From Achatina immaculata (taxonomy: Eukaryota; Mollusca; Gastropoda; Stylommatophora; Achatinidae): a stretch of DNA of 64,000 nt. The translations under genes and the position numbers were made by a program. The notes below the pieces were generated by a model, which did not search any database, was not told the DNA's origin, and saw nothing but the letters and a program-made list of their open reading frames with translations. Below, piece after piece: positions 22,026-32,535 of this stretch (position 1 is the first letter of the stretch; each line of letters begins with the position of its first letter). The stretch spans positions 48,698,269 to 48,762,268 of the forward strand of contig CM019693.1 in NCBI GenBank assembly GCA_009760885.1, in the 5' to 3' direction.

Positions 22026-23050
22026 TAGATCACTGCTGTATCTAGACCAACAAGCAGCAGTATGAATAAATGGTGAAACAACACCTTGGTTTGACATAAA
22101 ACAAGGGGTCCGTCAGGGGTCCATATTGTCACATTACTTATTTAACTTGTATACTGAAAATATAATGAGGAATGTTAGAGAAGATGTAGACAAAGAATAT
22201 TACGATGCCATAACAATTGGAGATTATGAAATACCAGAGATTAGATATGCTGATGACACAGTATTACTGTCCACAACAAAAAAGGAATGGAAAAACTAAT
22301 TATGTCAGTCCGTAAGAACAGCGAAAAGCAAAATCTCTTTCTTAATGCAAAGAAAACTAAATTGATGACAACTGACAAAACAAACAAGGCAGCTGAAATA
22401 TGTATCAATGAGGAAAAACTGGAGGAAGTGGAGAGTTTTGAATATCTTGGATCACTACTAACTAATAATGGAGATACAATGAGGGAAATTAAAAGGACAT
22501 CTATCGCTCTTCAGAAAGTAAAACAACTAAAGAATCTGTGGAGAGGAGCAGACAGAACCACAAAAATAAGATTTTTAAGGGCATGCATCTTTCCCATCGC
22601 AACATATGCCCGTGAGACCTGGACACTTAACAAAACAGCTGAGAAACTCTTAAATGCCTTTGAATGTAAATGGTACGGAAGAGTTCTTCAAATATCATGG
22701 ACACAAAAAAGGACAAATATATCCATACTACAAGAACTTAATATTGAAGAAGGCTGGCTAGTAAAGAGGATTAAAGAGAGAAAACTTAAATATTTTGGAC
22801 ACATTAAACGACATGACAGTCTAGAGAAGACCGTCTTGGAAGGGTACATAATGGGACAAAGAAAGAGAGGAAGACTAACTCGAAGATGGCTGCAAGACAT
22901 CGTTGATGATCTGCAAATGGACGCATCAGCAGCAGGCCATCTTGCTCACAACCGAGAGGCCTACATGAGTGTTGTTTTGGGACGAAAAGTTCCGCAAGGG
23001 ACATGCAAATGAATGAATGAATGAATGAATGAATGAATGAATGAATGAAT
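22026..23050 (+). mobile_element. RTE family A, 5'-truncated, frameshifted, with TSD
   Basis: Starts in the RT fingers/palm at the SLLYLDQQAAV block and runs to the end of the protein, followed by a (GAAT)n tail of about ten units. Flanked by GGTCGTA at 22019-22025 and 23051-23057. Lesions: an early stop (AAV-stop-INGE) and a frameshift just after the YADD block. The rest (22287-23012) is open. Close to the 16.7-kb copy. Confidence 0.92.
22287..23012 (+). pseudogene. RTE family A reverse transcriptase, C-terminal fragment
   Basis: 241 codons from EKLIMSVRKNSEKQNLFLNA to the end, collinear with the 16.7-kb copy. The YADD motif lies just upstream in another frame because of a small deletion around 22280. 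Not functional. Confidence 0.85.
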
Positions 23051-23420
23051 GGTCGTAAAGATGTAACAAATGACCCTGCTTTCGGCGCGTCTACGCTAGT
23101 TTGTGCGAACTGGATATTCAAATGTGTAGGAATCACTGAACCATAAGTGAGTGAATCACTTCGCTTTTTTTTTATAATAATCGTGAGAAGAGGCTGTCTT
23201 TTAACTAATGTATACACAGGACTGATTTCTCTTTAAACAAAAATCAAACACCATGAAAGTGTTCATAGATATTAACATGATGATAAATCACTAAAGTGAA
23301 CTAAACTAAAACATTTCTTTAGGAAGATGAAAAGTTGGCCAGAATTCTGATGACGATGATGTTATTGATGGTGGCCACTTGCCTGGAACTAAAATTTCGG
23401 CATATAATACTATCAGTAGG

Positions 23421-24004
23421 GAGAGAACTAATGGACATCAAGTATGGAGAGAGCTAATGTGCATCAAGCGGGGAGAGAGCTAATTGACAACAAGCAGGGA
23501 GGGAGCTAATTGACATCAAGCAGATAGAGAACTAATGTACATCAAACAGGGAGAGAACTAATGTGCATCAAGTAGGGAGAGAGCTAATGTACATCAAGCA
23601 GGGAGAAAGCTAATTGACAACAAGCAGGGATAGAGCTAATGTATATCAAGCGGGGAGAGAGCTAATGTGCATCAAATGGGGAGAGAACTAATTGACAACA
23701 TGTAGAGTGAGAACTAATTGACATCAAGCAGGGAGAGAGCTAATGTACATCAAGCGGGAGAGAGCTAATTGACAACAAGCAGGGAGAGAACTAATGGACA
23801 TCAAGCAGGGAAAGAGCTAATTGACAACAAGCAGGGAGAGAGCTAATTGACAACAAGTGGGGAGAGAGCTAATTGACAACAAGCAGGGAGAGAACTAATG
23901 GACATCAAGCAGGGAGAGAACTAATGTGCATCAAGCAGGGAGAGAACTAATATACATCAAACTGGGAGAGAGCTAATATTCATCAAGCAAGGAGAGAGCT
24001 AATA
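23421..24004. repeat. 26-27-bp minisatellite, about 22 copies
   Basis: Units of the type agggagagagctaattgaca followed by acaagc or tcaagc, with many point variants. It ends about 280 bp before the first coding exon of the protease-like gene. Confidence 0.95.
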
Positions 24005-24281
24005 GAATACTGACAATCCTGCAACATGGGGTTTAGAAAGTGGCCAGGAAAAACCGCAGTCCAATATTTAAAATAACATATTTATGCCAGACTGTCTCGG
24101 AAATGGAACACGCCACTCTTTTCAGTGCTAGGTATCTTTGACACAAAATTTGTGCAGATCTTCGTGCGCTTTCTTTAGTAGATACAGATAAAATGAAGGA
24201 TAATAAAATGAATGTTTCGGGTCATACTCATAGTGGCATATAGCAATAATTTTCATTACTTAAAAATTATTTTCGTTTTAG

Positions 24282-24330
24282 AACAAGATGGACACAGTGG
24301 CTCTAGCACGCCAGGAACGAGAGAGACAAG
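24282..24330 (+). CDS. Protease-like gene, exon 1 (start codon at 24288)
   Basis: Acceptor tttag at 24281 shows that a non-coding exon lies upstream. ATG at 24288-24290 opens 14 codons ([14 protein letters not shown]) plus one base before donor gtatgt. Joined to exon 2 the frame stays open for 335 more codons. Confidence 0.8.
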
Positions 24331-24427
24331 GTATGTTAGTTCACGTGATCTCTACGTGATTTCAGTAGTGATATCTTTGATGAGTATATTTTTTATTCGT
24401 GAGAATACTCTGTCTGTCTGTCTGTCT

Positions 24428-24458
<31 letters not shown>

Positions 24459-27400
24459 CGCAGTCAGATATTTAAATTTCCTGGTTCAGTTCCCCAAACA
24501 CTGTTATGTCAGGTATTCATTTGTTTTAAGTTCAAAACTTTAGGGAACGTCATTCCCTACCCCACCCCACCACGCACACACAAACACCCACCCACCCACT
24601 TTTCTCTCATTTTGCTACATATTTGCCAGATGGTTTTTGGCATCTCCTGGCCAAATGCCTTTTTTTGCGTAGGAATTATGAATCATATGAAGTGGAATTT
24701 CTGATAACACGTTTAGCCAAAACATTGTAGAAAACTATAGGCTCAGAGTGTGTCAGTTTCAATAACAAGCAGTTGACGGCCTCTATAAATCTTTGAACTA
24801 TTAAAAGTCATGAAAGAAGTAATTAACAAGGGATTACACCTACAACAGCGAGACGAAAACAAATAATGATATGAAGTAAAGATACAAACAAAAACCCAAG
24901 TGAAATATTCTGACAGACACGAAGGCTCACAGACGAGTAGAACATTTCAGTTACTTCCGAAAACATAATATCAGTTTTTAAAAATACAGAAGAAATCAAT
25001 GCAAGAATAGGAAAGGCAAAAGCAGCAAATCATGACTTGAGGAAACCTGTAAAAATATGTGAGTGTTTTACCAGCCAGGAAAATAGTCCATCAGCAGCGT
25101 CAGTATTACTGGGCAGTTGTGGGACATGCACACAAAATAAACAGATAAAGCAAGAATTATAAGCAATCTGATAAGAGAAATCACGACTGCGATAAAACTA
25201 GTTCTAGTAATAAAGGTCAACAGAGATGTATAGTTCAGTTTTACAAAAAGATAAAAAGAGTGAAGAAAATGGGGCGGAAGGAGAGTGGCAGACAGTAAGC
25301 TGAGCATGTATAAACAAGGAGCATAACAACAATCCAATATTTCAGCAAAAACTTTTTTAAAGATCACATGCAAAAACAATATGACAGATAAAAACCCGAA
25401 AAAAACCAGATGAAGAATTAAACATTTATAAGTCCAATTCTGATATTTATATCTGTCCTATGGTCTAGTTATAAGTCCAATTCTGATATTTATATCTGTC
25501 CTATGGTCTAGTTATAACGGTGATATCTATATATGTCTTGTCAATCAATCAAGTGCCGTGCCGTGTGGCGTAGGCGATCATTTCTCTCCACAGTTTCATG
25601 TCTTTAGATCTGTCTTGTAGCCTGGTTATAACGGTGATATCTATATCTGTCTTGTCTGGTTATGACGATGATATCTATATCTGTCTTGTCTGGTTATGAC
25701 GATGATATCTATATCTGTCTTGTCTGGTTATGACGATGATATCTATATCTGTCTTGTCTGGTTATGACGGTGATATCTATATCTGTCATGTAATCTGGTT
25801 ATAACGGTGATATCTACATTGGTCTTCCAGGACATTGGGAACCAGAGGTCAGTTATGGTGGAGAGGGAGATCTTCACAAACATTACGACACCTGTGAGAA
25901 GAATCCAGGTCACCTGAAATTTGTACCTGTTGACAAGTTTAGCATGGAGCACCTTCCCCCTCGATACCACGACAAAGATCTGCTAGACATAATCCGAGTG
26001 ACATCTGACCTGACAGTTCGTGTGTCTGTTAAGTATGTCAGTGACAGGAGACCACAGCTGTTTCCGGATAGTACAAGGCCTTACCCCTTCTACAGCAAAC
26101 ACGGGGGTAAGATGATGCGGGTGGGGACAGGATGGGTGCAGAGGGCCAGCATTACGAGTAGAAGCATCCATGGAGGGAAAACATGTTGTTGTGAAGAGTG
26201 TAAAACTTCTGAAACACCAAAAACGGAGTTTGGTCACATTATCATATTCACAGCATCCCATGTTGTTTTCGATAAAGAGGAGGCAGTGCATACGACGTGC
26301 CATCTATTTTACGACAGAGGCGGTATCCCCGAGGCCTGTTCCGGTGCCATCACTCTCAGTGGGATGTCAAGTGTGAACAGTTACGTAAAAAAAGATTTAT
26401 GTGAAATGACATACATCACCCACAACCTGGATCTGATAGCCAGACTGGAAGAGATTCTGACCAGTTACGAGAGGCTACACAATATTTTAATGCAGAGATA
26501 TCCCTCCCCCTGGTCGGACCAAGAGCTTCTGACATCTCGAGCTGAATGTGTCCCTGATTCTGAGCTGGCGCTGACCATCATCGTGTCTCACCCTCATGGA
26601 TGCAGCAAGCAGGTCAGCGTGGGTCATTACACCAGCAAACGTAACTGTGCAGATGGTTCCAGTCAGTACACGTACACTGCAGCAACATGTCCAGGATCAA
26701 GTGGAGCTCTTGTGTACATGCTGGGCAGACCATACTGGATAGGCTGGTCAGATCACGCGCATGGCGGCAGTTGTCATGACAACAAGGATCTCAATTACAG
26801 TGTAGAAGAAAATGATTTCACTCCTGAGACTGTATCCAGGTAAGTAGACAAATGTATTTGTCATCATCATCATCATCATCGTCATGGCTTGCTTTGACTC
26901 ACATGTTGCTGGTCAGACTGTTTCCTGTCTCTATTGCTTCTCTCCACCGCACCCATTGTTTTCTTTAACAATCAGGAAGTGGTACACAGGATATGCCATC
27001 TGTTATATAACAAAGTGACATCAGAAGAGAATGTAGTGACGCCATCACACATAGAGCTCATCTCACTCTAGAATGATTTTCTGTAAGCATAGTTTCTGTT
27101 TCTCTAAAATATTTGTAAAATATCAACAACAACAAAAGTTTGTTTTAACATGTGGATGACTTCAAAATGTTCATCTTCTGCATTTGTTAATAGTTCTGAT
27201 AAAATATAAGTTAAAACTACACATTGTCAGTTTATCAATACCTATGGATTTTCTATCTGTATGTCTGTCTCTCTGTCTGTCTCACACACACATACACACG
27301 CACACATGTAATATATGTGAGACAAAGGCCTTGTGATTACACTGATAAGCACTGTTCCTTCCGCGGCCGCGCACATTTTTGGAGCCGAGCAAAAAAAAGA

Positions 27401-28371
27401 AAAATGAAACTGCTACTTTTATTTTTCCAGTTCCCAGATGTTACTCCGCGCTATGATTGCCATCGAGAAAAATACAGTGATGTTACATGTTTTTCCTTTA
27501 CTGTTTCTTTCTTGTTGAGAGATGACTTTCGGATCGAATGTTTCAACAGGTCTTTTATCGCAAGTTTTCGGTAGTACTGTAGCAGAATCTCTGAATAAGT
27601 AAACAAATAAATCGTCATTGCATTTAACTAAATACCAGGAAATGAAAATCACAACAGGTTTATCTTGTTATTAATTTACAGGCCTTTACAGTGTATATAT
27701 ATATATATAAGTTAATGAAGCAAAATGTGAGCAACAGAAATGTACTCAGAGTAGATAGCAAGTTAGTGGAGGAGGTCAACGAATTTGTATACCTTGGCAG
27801 CAGAGTAGTAGAAAATGGAGACAGCACAGAGGACATCAACAGCAGACTTACTAGAGCAAACCAGGCTTTTGCAATGCTGCAGAATATATGGAAATCAAAT
27901 AAACTAAGCATAAATATAAAAATCAGGATATTTAAGAGTAATGTTCTGAGTGTACTACTCTGTGGAAGTGAATGCTGGAAAATCACCAAAACCATAGAAA
28001 ACAAGTTGAAGTCTTTCCAGACTAAATGTTTACGAAGAATTAGAAAAATATTTTGGCCAAACACCATAAGAAATAATATCTTCTTTGGCAGAAATGCAGA
28101 TGAAACCACTGACAACAATTATTGAGGAAAGACACTGGCGATGGTTGGGACATGTGCTCCAAATGACTGACAACTCACTACCAAAAATAGCACTAAGGTG
28201 GATACCACAGGGGAACAGAAGCAAGAGTAGACCAAAAGAGATATGGAGAAGAACAACAGAGAGGATGTTGAGCATTAGAGGGCTCACCTGGGCAAGAGCA
28301 GAAAAAAAGCCAAAAGACAGGCATTTGTGGAAAACCCTTGCGGAAGCCCCCATGTGCCAAGGGCACTTAAG

Positions 28372-28411
<40 letters not shown>

Positions 28412-28828
28412 TCTTATATCTTATATCCTTCCCGTGCCGTTAAACGTCACATAGGGTTCGCAAGGAAGTTCGCCAAATTTTCCTGTTTTCGGCGAGCTTT
28501 TCAACCTCACCAAGGGATTTTATGCCTATTAATTTGGCCTCTCATAACAATGAGTTTCACATAGTGTGCTTCTTTTTTCTTTGGGCTGTTGTGTTCCACT
28601 TGATAGCTTTTTTGGGATTCTCTGATCGTTTTTTCTCATCACGTGACCAACATATATCCATCTCCTTTTCCTGATCACCCATGAAACTGGTTGTTGTTCA
28701 GTCATCTGTCCTATCTGCATTATTCTTGAATTCGTTCCATGTGATGTCGAGTATTTTCCTTAGGCATTTGTTTTCAAAAGAGTCTCATTTGTTGTTTATT
28801 TCTTTAGTTGTTTTCCAGTTTTCACATG

Positions 28829-28911
<83 letters not shown>

Positions 28912-29720
28912 TACACACATTTGCACACACAATATTTTTTGCACACAGACCTCAAACCCTTAGAGGGACCATTGCACTGTTGAGTGTGACGAAAGTTTGA
29001 TAACAGTTGCTTGTGTCCAGTCACTTGTGAGTGTGATGAAAGTTTGACAACAGTTACTTGTGTCCAGTCACTTGTGAGTGTGATGAAAGTTTGACAACAG
29101 TTACCTGTGTCCAGTCACTTGTGAGTGTGATGAAAGTTTGACAACAGTTACTTGTGTCCAGTCACTTGTGAGTGTGATGAACGTTTGACAACAGTTACCT
29201 GTGTCCAGTCACTTGTGAGTGTGATGAAACTTTGACAACAGTTACCTGTGTCCAGTCACTTGTGAGTGTGATGAAAGTTTGACAAAAGTTACTTGTGTCC
29301 AGTCACTTGTCAGACTTTATTCTCAGTTATAATCTGATTCATCTGTTTTATTTCTTGTCACTAACATATCTAGTGTTTATTTATATCTACTCAAAACTAT
29401 AAAGTATGCCTGATACCTGATAACATACAACTATAAAGTATGCCTGATATCTGGTAACATACAGCTATAACATATACATGATAACATATGACTATAAAGC
29501 ATGGCTGATACATGATAACATACAGCTGGGACAATGTAATCTATAATTCATCTAGGACTAAATGTATTATTGCTGTACATGCTGTCTGATTTTGTAAGTT
29601 TTACTTTACTTGTAGTTTTCATTAACATTACTTCTACATGTACCACTTTCAATTTATCTTTTCAGGTTAGCTGCCACATTTAGTTGCATAAGTCAAGCCC
29701 TGTCTGAACAACAGAGTTGA
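24282..29720 (+). CDS. Trypsin-fold serine protease-like protein, three exons, 368 aa
   Basis: Exons 24282-24330 (CDS from ATG 24288), 25831-26839 and 29666-29720, all GT-AG with phases that join correctly. The protein starts [15 protein letters not shown] and ends [15 protein letters not shown]. It lacks a signal peptide and membrane segments, so is probably cytoplasmic. About residues 110-320 resemble a trypsin-like fold: His158 in FTASHVVF (cf. TAAHC), a candidate Asp215 in [10 protein letters not shown], and Ser305 in [10 protein letters not shown] (cf. GDSGGP). An eight-residue cluster CCCEEC may bind metal. I recall similar uncharacterised proteins expanded in molluscs. Proteolytic activity is inferred from the motif pattern only. 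Intron 2 carries an RTE family B and an inverted RTE family C insertion. Confidence 0.85.
24410..24465. repeat. Compound microsatellite (TCTG)n(TG)n(CG)n
   Basis: Four-base repeats pass into TG then CG dinucleotides, a possible Z-DNA-forming tract, in intron 1 of the protease-like gene. Confidence 0.93.
25139..25385 (-). mobile_element. Penelope-like element 3' region, degenerate relic
   Basis: Aligns in the same order with the 3' flanks of the PLE copies at 47.04-47.24 and 49.93-50.13 kb. Shared blocks are the cgactgcgataaaact block, the gatgtatagttcagttttac block, and the catgtataaacaa ... caatatttcagc block. No coding part remains. Confidence 0.7.
25426..25825. repeat. 34-36-bp imperfect tandem repeats in protease-like intron 1
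   Basis: Units of the type tctggttatgacgatgatat plus ctatatctgtcttg, interrupted by the (TTGA) LINE stub. They stop just before the exon 2 acceptor; the last unit supplies the DNA next to the branch region. Confidence 0.9.
25542..25617 (-). mobile_element. Non-LTR retrotransposon 3' stub with (TTGA)n tail
   Basis: The minus strand reads [25 protein letters not shown] followed by TTGATTGATTGA. This is a terminal signature common among RTE-like proteins and differs from families A to D. Confidence 0.7.
25831..26839 (+). CDS. Protease-like gene, exon 2 (main domain)
   Basis: Acceptor ggtcttccag, donor gtaagt. It reads [40 protein letters not shown] and so on without a stop. The frame extends 37 codons upstream of the internal Met at 25944, so that Met is not the start. 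It holds the whole putative protease domain. Confidence 0.92.
26862..26975 (-). mobile_element. Possible retroposon 3' end with (GAT)n tail
   Basis: A (CAT)n run on the plus strand is followed by DNA whose minus-strand frame reads [18 protein letters not shown]. This resembles the tail of LINE-type proteins. Short and weak. Confidence 0.35.
27713..28372 (+). mobile_element. RTE family B, 5'-truncated, frameshifted, in protease-like intron 2
   Basis: Collinear with the 32.5-kb copy from [20 protein letters not shown] to the terminus. An extra base near 28083 shifts the frame (IRNNIF then the second frame [15 protein letters not shown]). The gene-like frames at 27691-28125 and 28085-28564 are its two halves. 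The tail has decayed into (TA)n. Confidence 0.9.
28405..28832 (-). mobile_element. RTE family C fragment, 3' part, in protease-like intron 2
   Basis: The minus strand resembles the C-terminal end of the 38-kb copy ([32 protein letters not shown]). It ends at the same terminal sequence ccgtgccgtt plus a degenerate TATAAGATAT-type tail. Several frameshifts. Confidence 0.85.
28830..28912. repeat. (TA)n microsatellite, about 40 units
   Basis: Nearly pure TA run next to the 5' break of the family C fragment. Confidence 0.97.
28982..29310. repeat. 47-bp minisatellite, about 7 copies
   Basis: Units gagtgtgatgaaagtttgac, aacagttacttgtgtccagt and cacttgt, with few differences. Intron 2 of the protease-like gene. 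Confidence 0.95.
29393..29530. repeat. About 33-bp imperfect repeat, four copies
   Basis: Units of the kind ctataaagtatgcctgatac plus ctgataacataca, diverged from one another. Confidence 0.8.
29666..29720 (+). CDS. Protease-like gene, exon 3 with stop codon
   Basis: Acceptor tatcttttcag. It supplies one base completing an Arg codon, then [17 protein letters not shown] and TGA. The phase fits the exon 2 donor. A short terminal exon is less certain than the others; an RTE fragment begins 40 bp downstream. Confidence 0.68.
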
Positions 29721-29760
29721 GACCAAACAGTGTTTCCTAGTGGAAAGATACTCAGTCGGT

Positions 29761-30133
29761 CATTTGCATGACCCTTGTGAAACTTCGCCTCCCTAACAGC
29801 TCTCCTGTAGGCCTCTCGGTTGTGAGCAAGATGACCTGCTGCTGATGCATCCATTTGCAGATTATCAACAGTGTCTTGCAACCAACTTCACCTTGATCTT
29901 CCTCTCTTTTTTTTCCCATTATGTACCATTCCAAGATGGTCTTCTCTAGATTATCATGATGTTTAATGTGTCCAAAATATTTAAATTTTCTCTGTTTAAT
30001 CCTCTTTACTAGCCAGCCTTCTTCAGTATTAAGTTCTTGTAGTAAGGATATATTTGTTGTTTTTTTTTGTGCCCATGATATTTGAAGAACTCTTCTATAG
30101 CATTTACATTCAAAGGCATTTATGTGTTTCTCA
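29761..30133 (-). mobile_element. RTE family A 3' fragment, copy directly downstream of the protease-like stop
   Basis: Matches the last ~125 codons of family A, with frameshifts (AHNREAYRRAVREAKFHKG; WLVKRIKQRKFKYFGHIKHH). It probably supplies 3' UTR sequence for the gene that ends at 29720. Confidence 0.88.
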
Positions 30134-30195
30134 TCTGCTACAGCAGTCAATTCACCTCTAAACAAACATTCATCTTCACATAAAAAACATTCACC

Positions 30196-30806
30196 TTCAT
30201 TCATTCATTCATTCATTTACATGTCCCTTGCAGATCTTTGCCTCCCTAACAGCACTCCTGTAGGCCTCTCGATTGTGAACAAGAAGGCTTGCTGCTGATG
30301 CATCCATTTGCAGATCATCAACAATGTCTTTCAGCCATCTTTGTCTTGGTCTTCCTTTCTTTCTTTTTCCCCTTATGTACCCTTCCAAGATGGTCTTCTC
30401 TAGGTTATCATGACATTTAATGTGTCCAAAATATTTAAGTTTTCTTTGTTTAATCCTCTTTACTAGCCAGCCTTCTTCAGTATTAAGTTCTTGTAGTATG
30501 GATATATTTATTCTTTTTTGTGTCCTTGGTACTTGAAGAACTCTTCTGTAGCATTTACATTCAAAGGCATTTATGTGTTTCTCAACTATTTTGTTAAGTG
30601 TCCAGGTCTCACAGCCATATCTCCATTATTAGTTAGCAGTGATCCAAGATATTCAAAACTCTCCACTTCTTCCAGTTTTTCCTCATTGATACATATATCA
30701 GCTGCCTTGTTTGTTTTGTCAGTTGTCATCAGTTTAGTTTTCTTTGCATTAAGATAGAGGATTTGCTCTTTGCTATTCTTACAGACTGACATAATTAGTT
30801 TTTTTA
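30196..30806 (-). mobile_element. RTE family A fragment with internal deletion
   Basis: A second minus-strand copy in tandem with the preceding one, with its own (ATTC)n tail at about 30198-30216. Compared with the 16.7-kb copy it lacks about 137 bp after the lagging CETWTLNK region (junction near 30620). It runs up to the IMSVCKNSKEQILYLNAKKT segment. Confidence 0.88.
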
Positions 30807-30869
30807 ATTCATTTTCATGTAACATTAATAAACTCTGTTCATAAATACTAAGATATGACAAAGAATAAT

Positions 30870-31290
30870 CACTACTTTTTAATTGAAAACTTTGGGGTCA
30901 GACCAGTACATGCATTGTATTTATAATTTATTGTGTATTATCATCCACAAGTTGTCTCTACTCTGGGTTATGTTTTTCTTTGACATAATGTATTTTCATT
31001 ATTATGTTTCCAGTAATCTGTATTGTATGTTCTTGTTATTGTTCCAGTAGTCTGTATTGTATGTTCTTCATCTCATATGCATATTTTTCATCTAAAGTAT
31101 GTATGGACGTGTATGTTATTCATACAATATGTGTATGTTCTTCAACTAATATGTCTATGGATGTATATATTCTTGATTTAATATGTGTACAGATGCACAT
31201 TCTTTATGCATGTATGGGTGTGTATGTTCTCTGTGTTATTAAAAATGTTTGTTCAAGATAGACCTATTTTGGTGATTTAAATTTTGCACA
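30870..31290. other. Intergenic, nothing recognised
   Basis: AT-rich DNA with a loosely repeated tgtatgttctt motif; no exon or element end seen. Confidence 0.4.
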
Positions 31291-31291
31291 G

Positions 31292-31345
31292 ACAGATGTA
31301 TGGTTCAGTTTTACAAAAAAAGATTGAAAAAAAAATGTGGAAAAT
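31292..31345 (-). mobile_element. Short PLE 3'-region relic
   Basis: The block gatgtatggttcagttttac followed by AAA matches the 3' flank of the PLE copies. It is only about 50 bp and lies against a mariner remnant. Confidence 0.4.
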
Positions 31346-31359
31346 GAGCAAGAAAGAGG

Positions 31360-32074
31360 TGCTGCTCCTCAGCTGTGCAGTCCAGATCTGGCACCTTCAG
31401 ACTTCCATCTTTTTGGGCCATTAACAATTCTGTCTGAAGGACAAGGTGTGGAGATGATGAGAGCGGGATTCATGCAGTGAAGACATGGCTACATGAACAG
31501 GACAAGAGCTGGTACATGCAAGATATGGCTACATGAAAAGAGCTGGTACAGGCAAGGCATGGCTACATGAACAGGACAAGAGCTGGTACAGGCAAGGCAT
31601 GTACATGAAAAGAACTGGTACAGGCAAGGCATGGCTACACGAACAGGACAAGAGCTGGTACAGGCAAGGCATGGCTGCACGAACAGGACAAGAGCTGGTA
31701 CAGGCAAGGCATGGCTACATGAACAAGACAAGAGCTGGTACAGGCAAGGCATGGCTACATGAACAAGACAAGAACTGGTAGAGGCAAGGCATGGCTACAT
31801 GAACAAGACAAGAGCTGGTACAGGCAAGGCATGGCTACACGAACAGGACAAGAGCTGGTAGAGGCAAGGCATGGCTACATGAACAAGACAAGAGTTGGTA
31901 CAGGCAAAGCATACAGGAGCTTGTTTCATGTTGCCGTAAGGCCGTACAAGTTGATACAATGCAGAAAAATAGTGTGTATAAATGAAACATCCATTTCATA
32001 CGCTGTTTCAACTTTTTTTTTTCAATATATTCCGATGAAAAAATTGTGAGGCATTACTTTTTGAACGACCTCTG
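31360..32074 (+). mobile_element. Mariner 3' half whose transposase C-terminus became a minisatellite
   Basis: Starts at the third catalytic Asp region (SPDLAPSDFHLFGPL) and continues to the WLHEQDKSWYRQG segment of the transposase. That segment is repeated about ten times, after which the final IQELV...RKAVQVD segment resumes. The right TIR GGCATTACTTTTTGAACGAC ends at 32074 and is followed by TA. It is related to the TIR of the 7.5-8.8-kb mariner. The left half of the element is missing. Confidence 0.85.
31483..31912. repeat. 43-45-bp minisatellite derived from mariner transposase sequence
   Basis: Units gacaagagctggtacaggca, aggcatggctacatgaacag and shorter variants, about ten copies. Each unit is a piece of the transposase C-terminal coding sequence. 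Confidence 0.93.
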
Positions 32075-32079
32075 TAGGT

Positions 32080-32522
32080 CTTTTGTAAAAGTGAAGTGAC
32101 ACAAAGCAAACTTTCGAAAAGTAGGGTCGTTACTGTAAAATCCTTTTTATAGTTCTTGGACATTTATTTCACCAGTGTTCTCCCTTGTCTTAGCTGCCGG
32201 TGCAGTGATAAATCAATGAATAGAAGTGAACTATTTGTTTATCAGCTATATTTAGATTTTGGGAATCCCAGTTTAAAATAACAGAAAACCGCATTACGAC
32301 TAGTGCTGTAATAAGTAAACAAAATATAAGCATAAATGTAAACCTCACAAATTTCCATACATCTGACTTTATAACATCACGTACAAGTTACATTTTAATA
32401 AGCAATGAATTAACAGAGAGTTTGAGAATCGCCATCTATAATGCAGAGTAGAACCATTATATATACTACAGAATCAAAATAGTGCACTGAGGCCAAAATA
32501 TTTTAATCATTTATGTAACCGT
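32080..32522. other. Intergenic, nothing recognised
   Basis: No repeat, exon or element identified between the mariner end and the family B insertion. Confidence 0.4.
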
Positions 32523-32535
32523 ATTTAACAGAATT

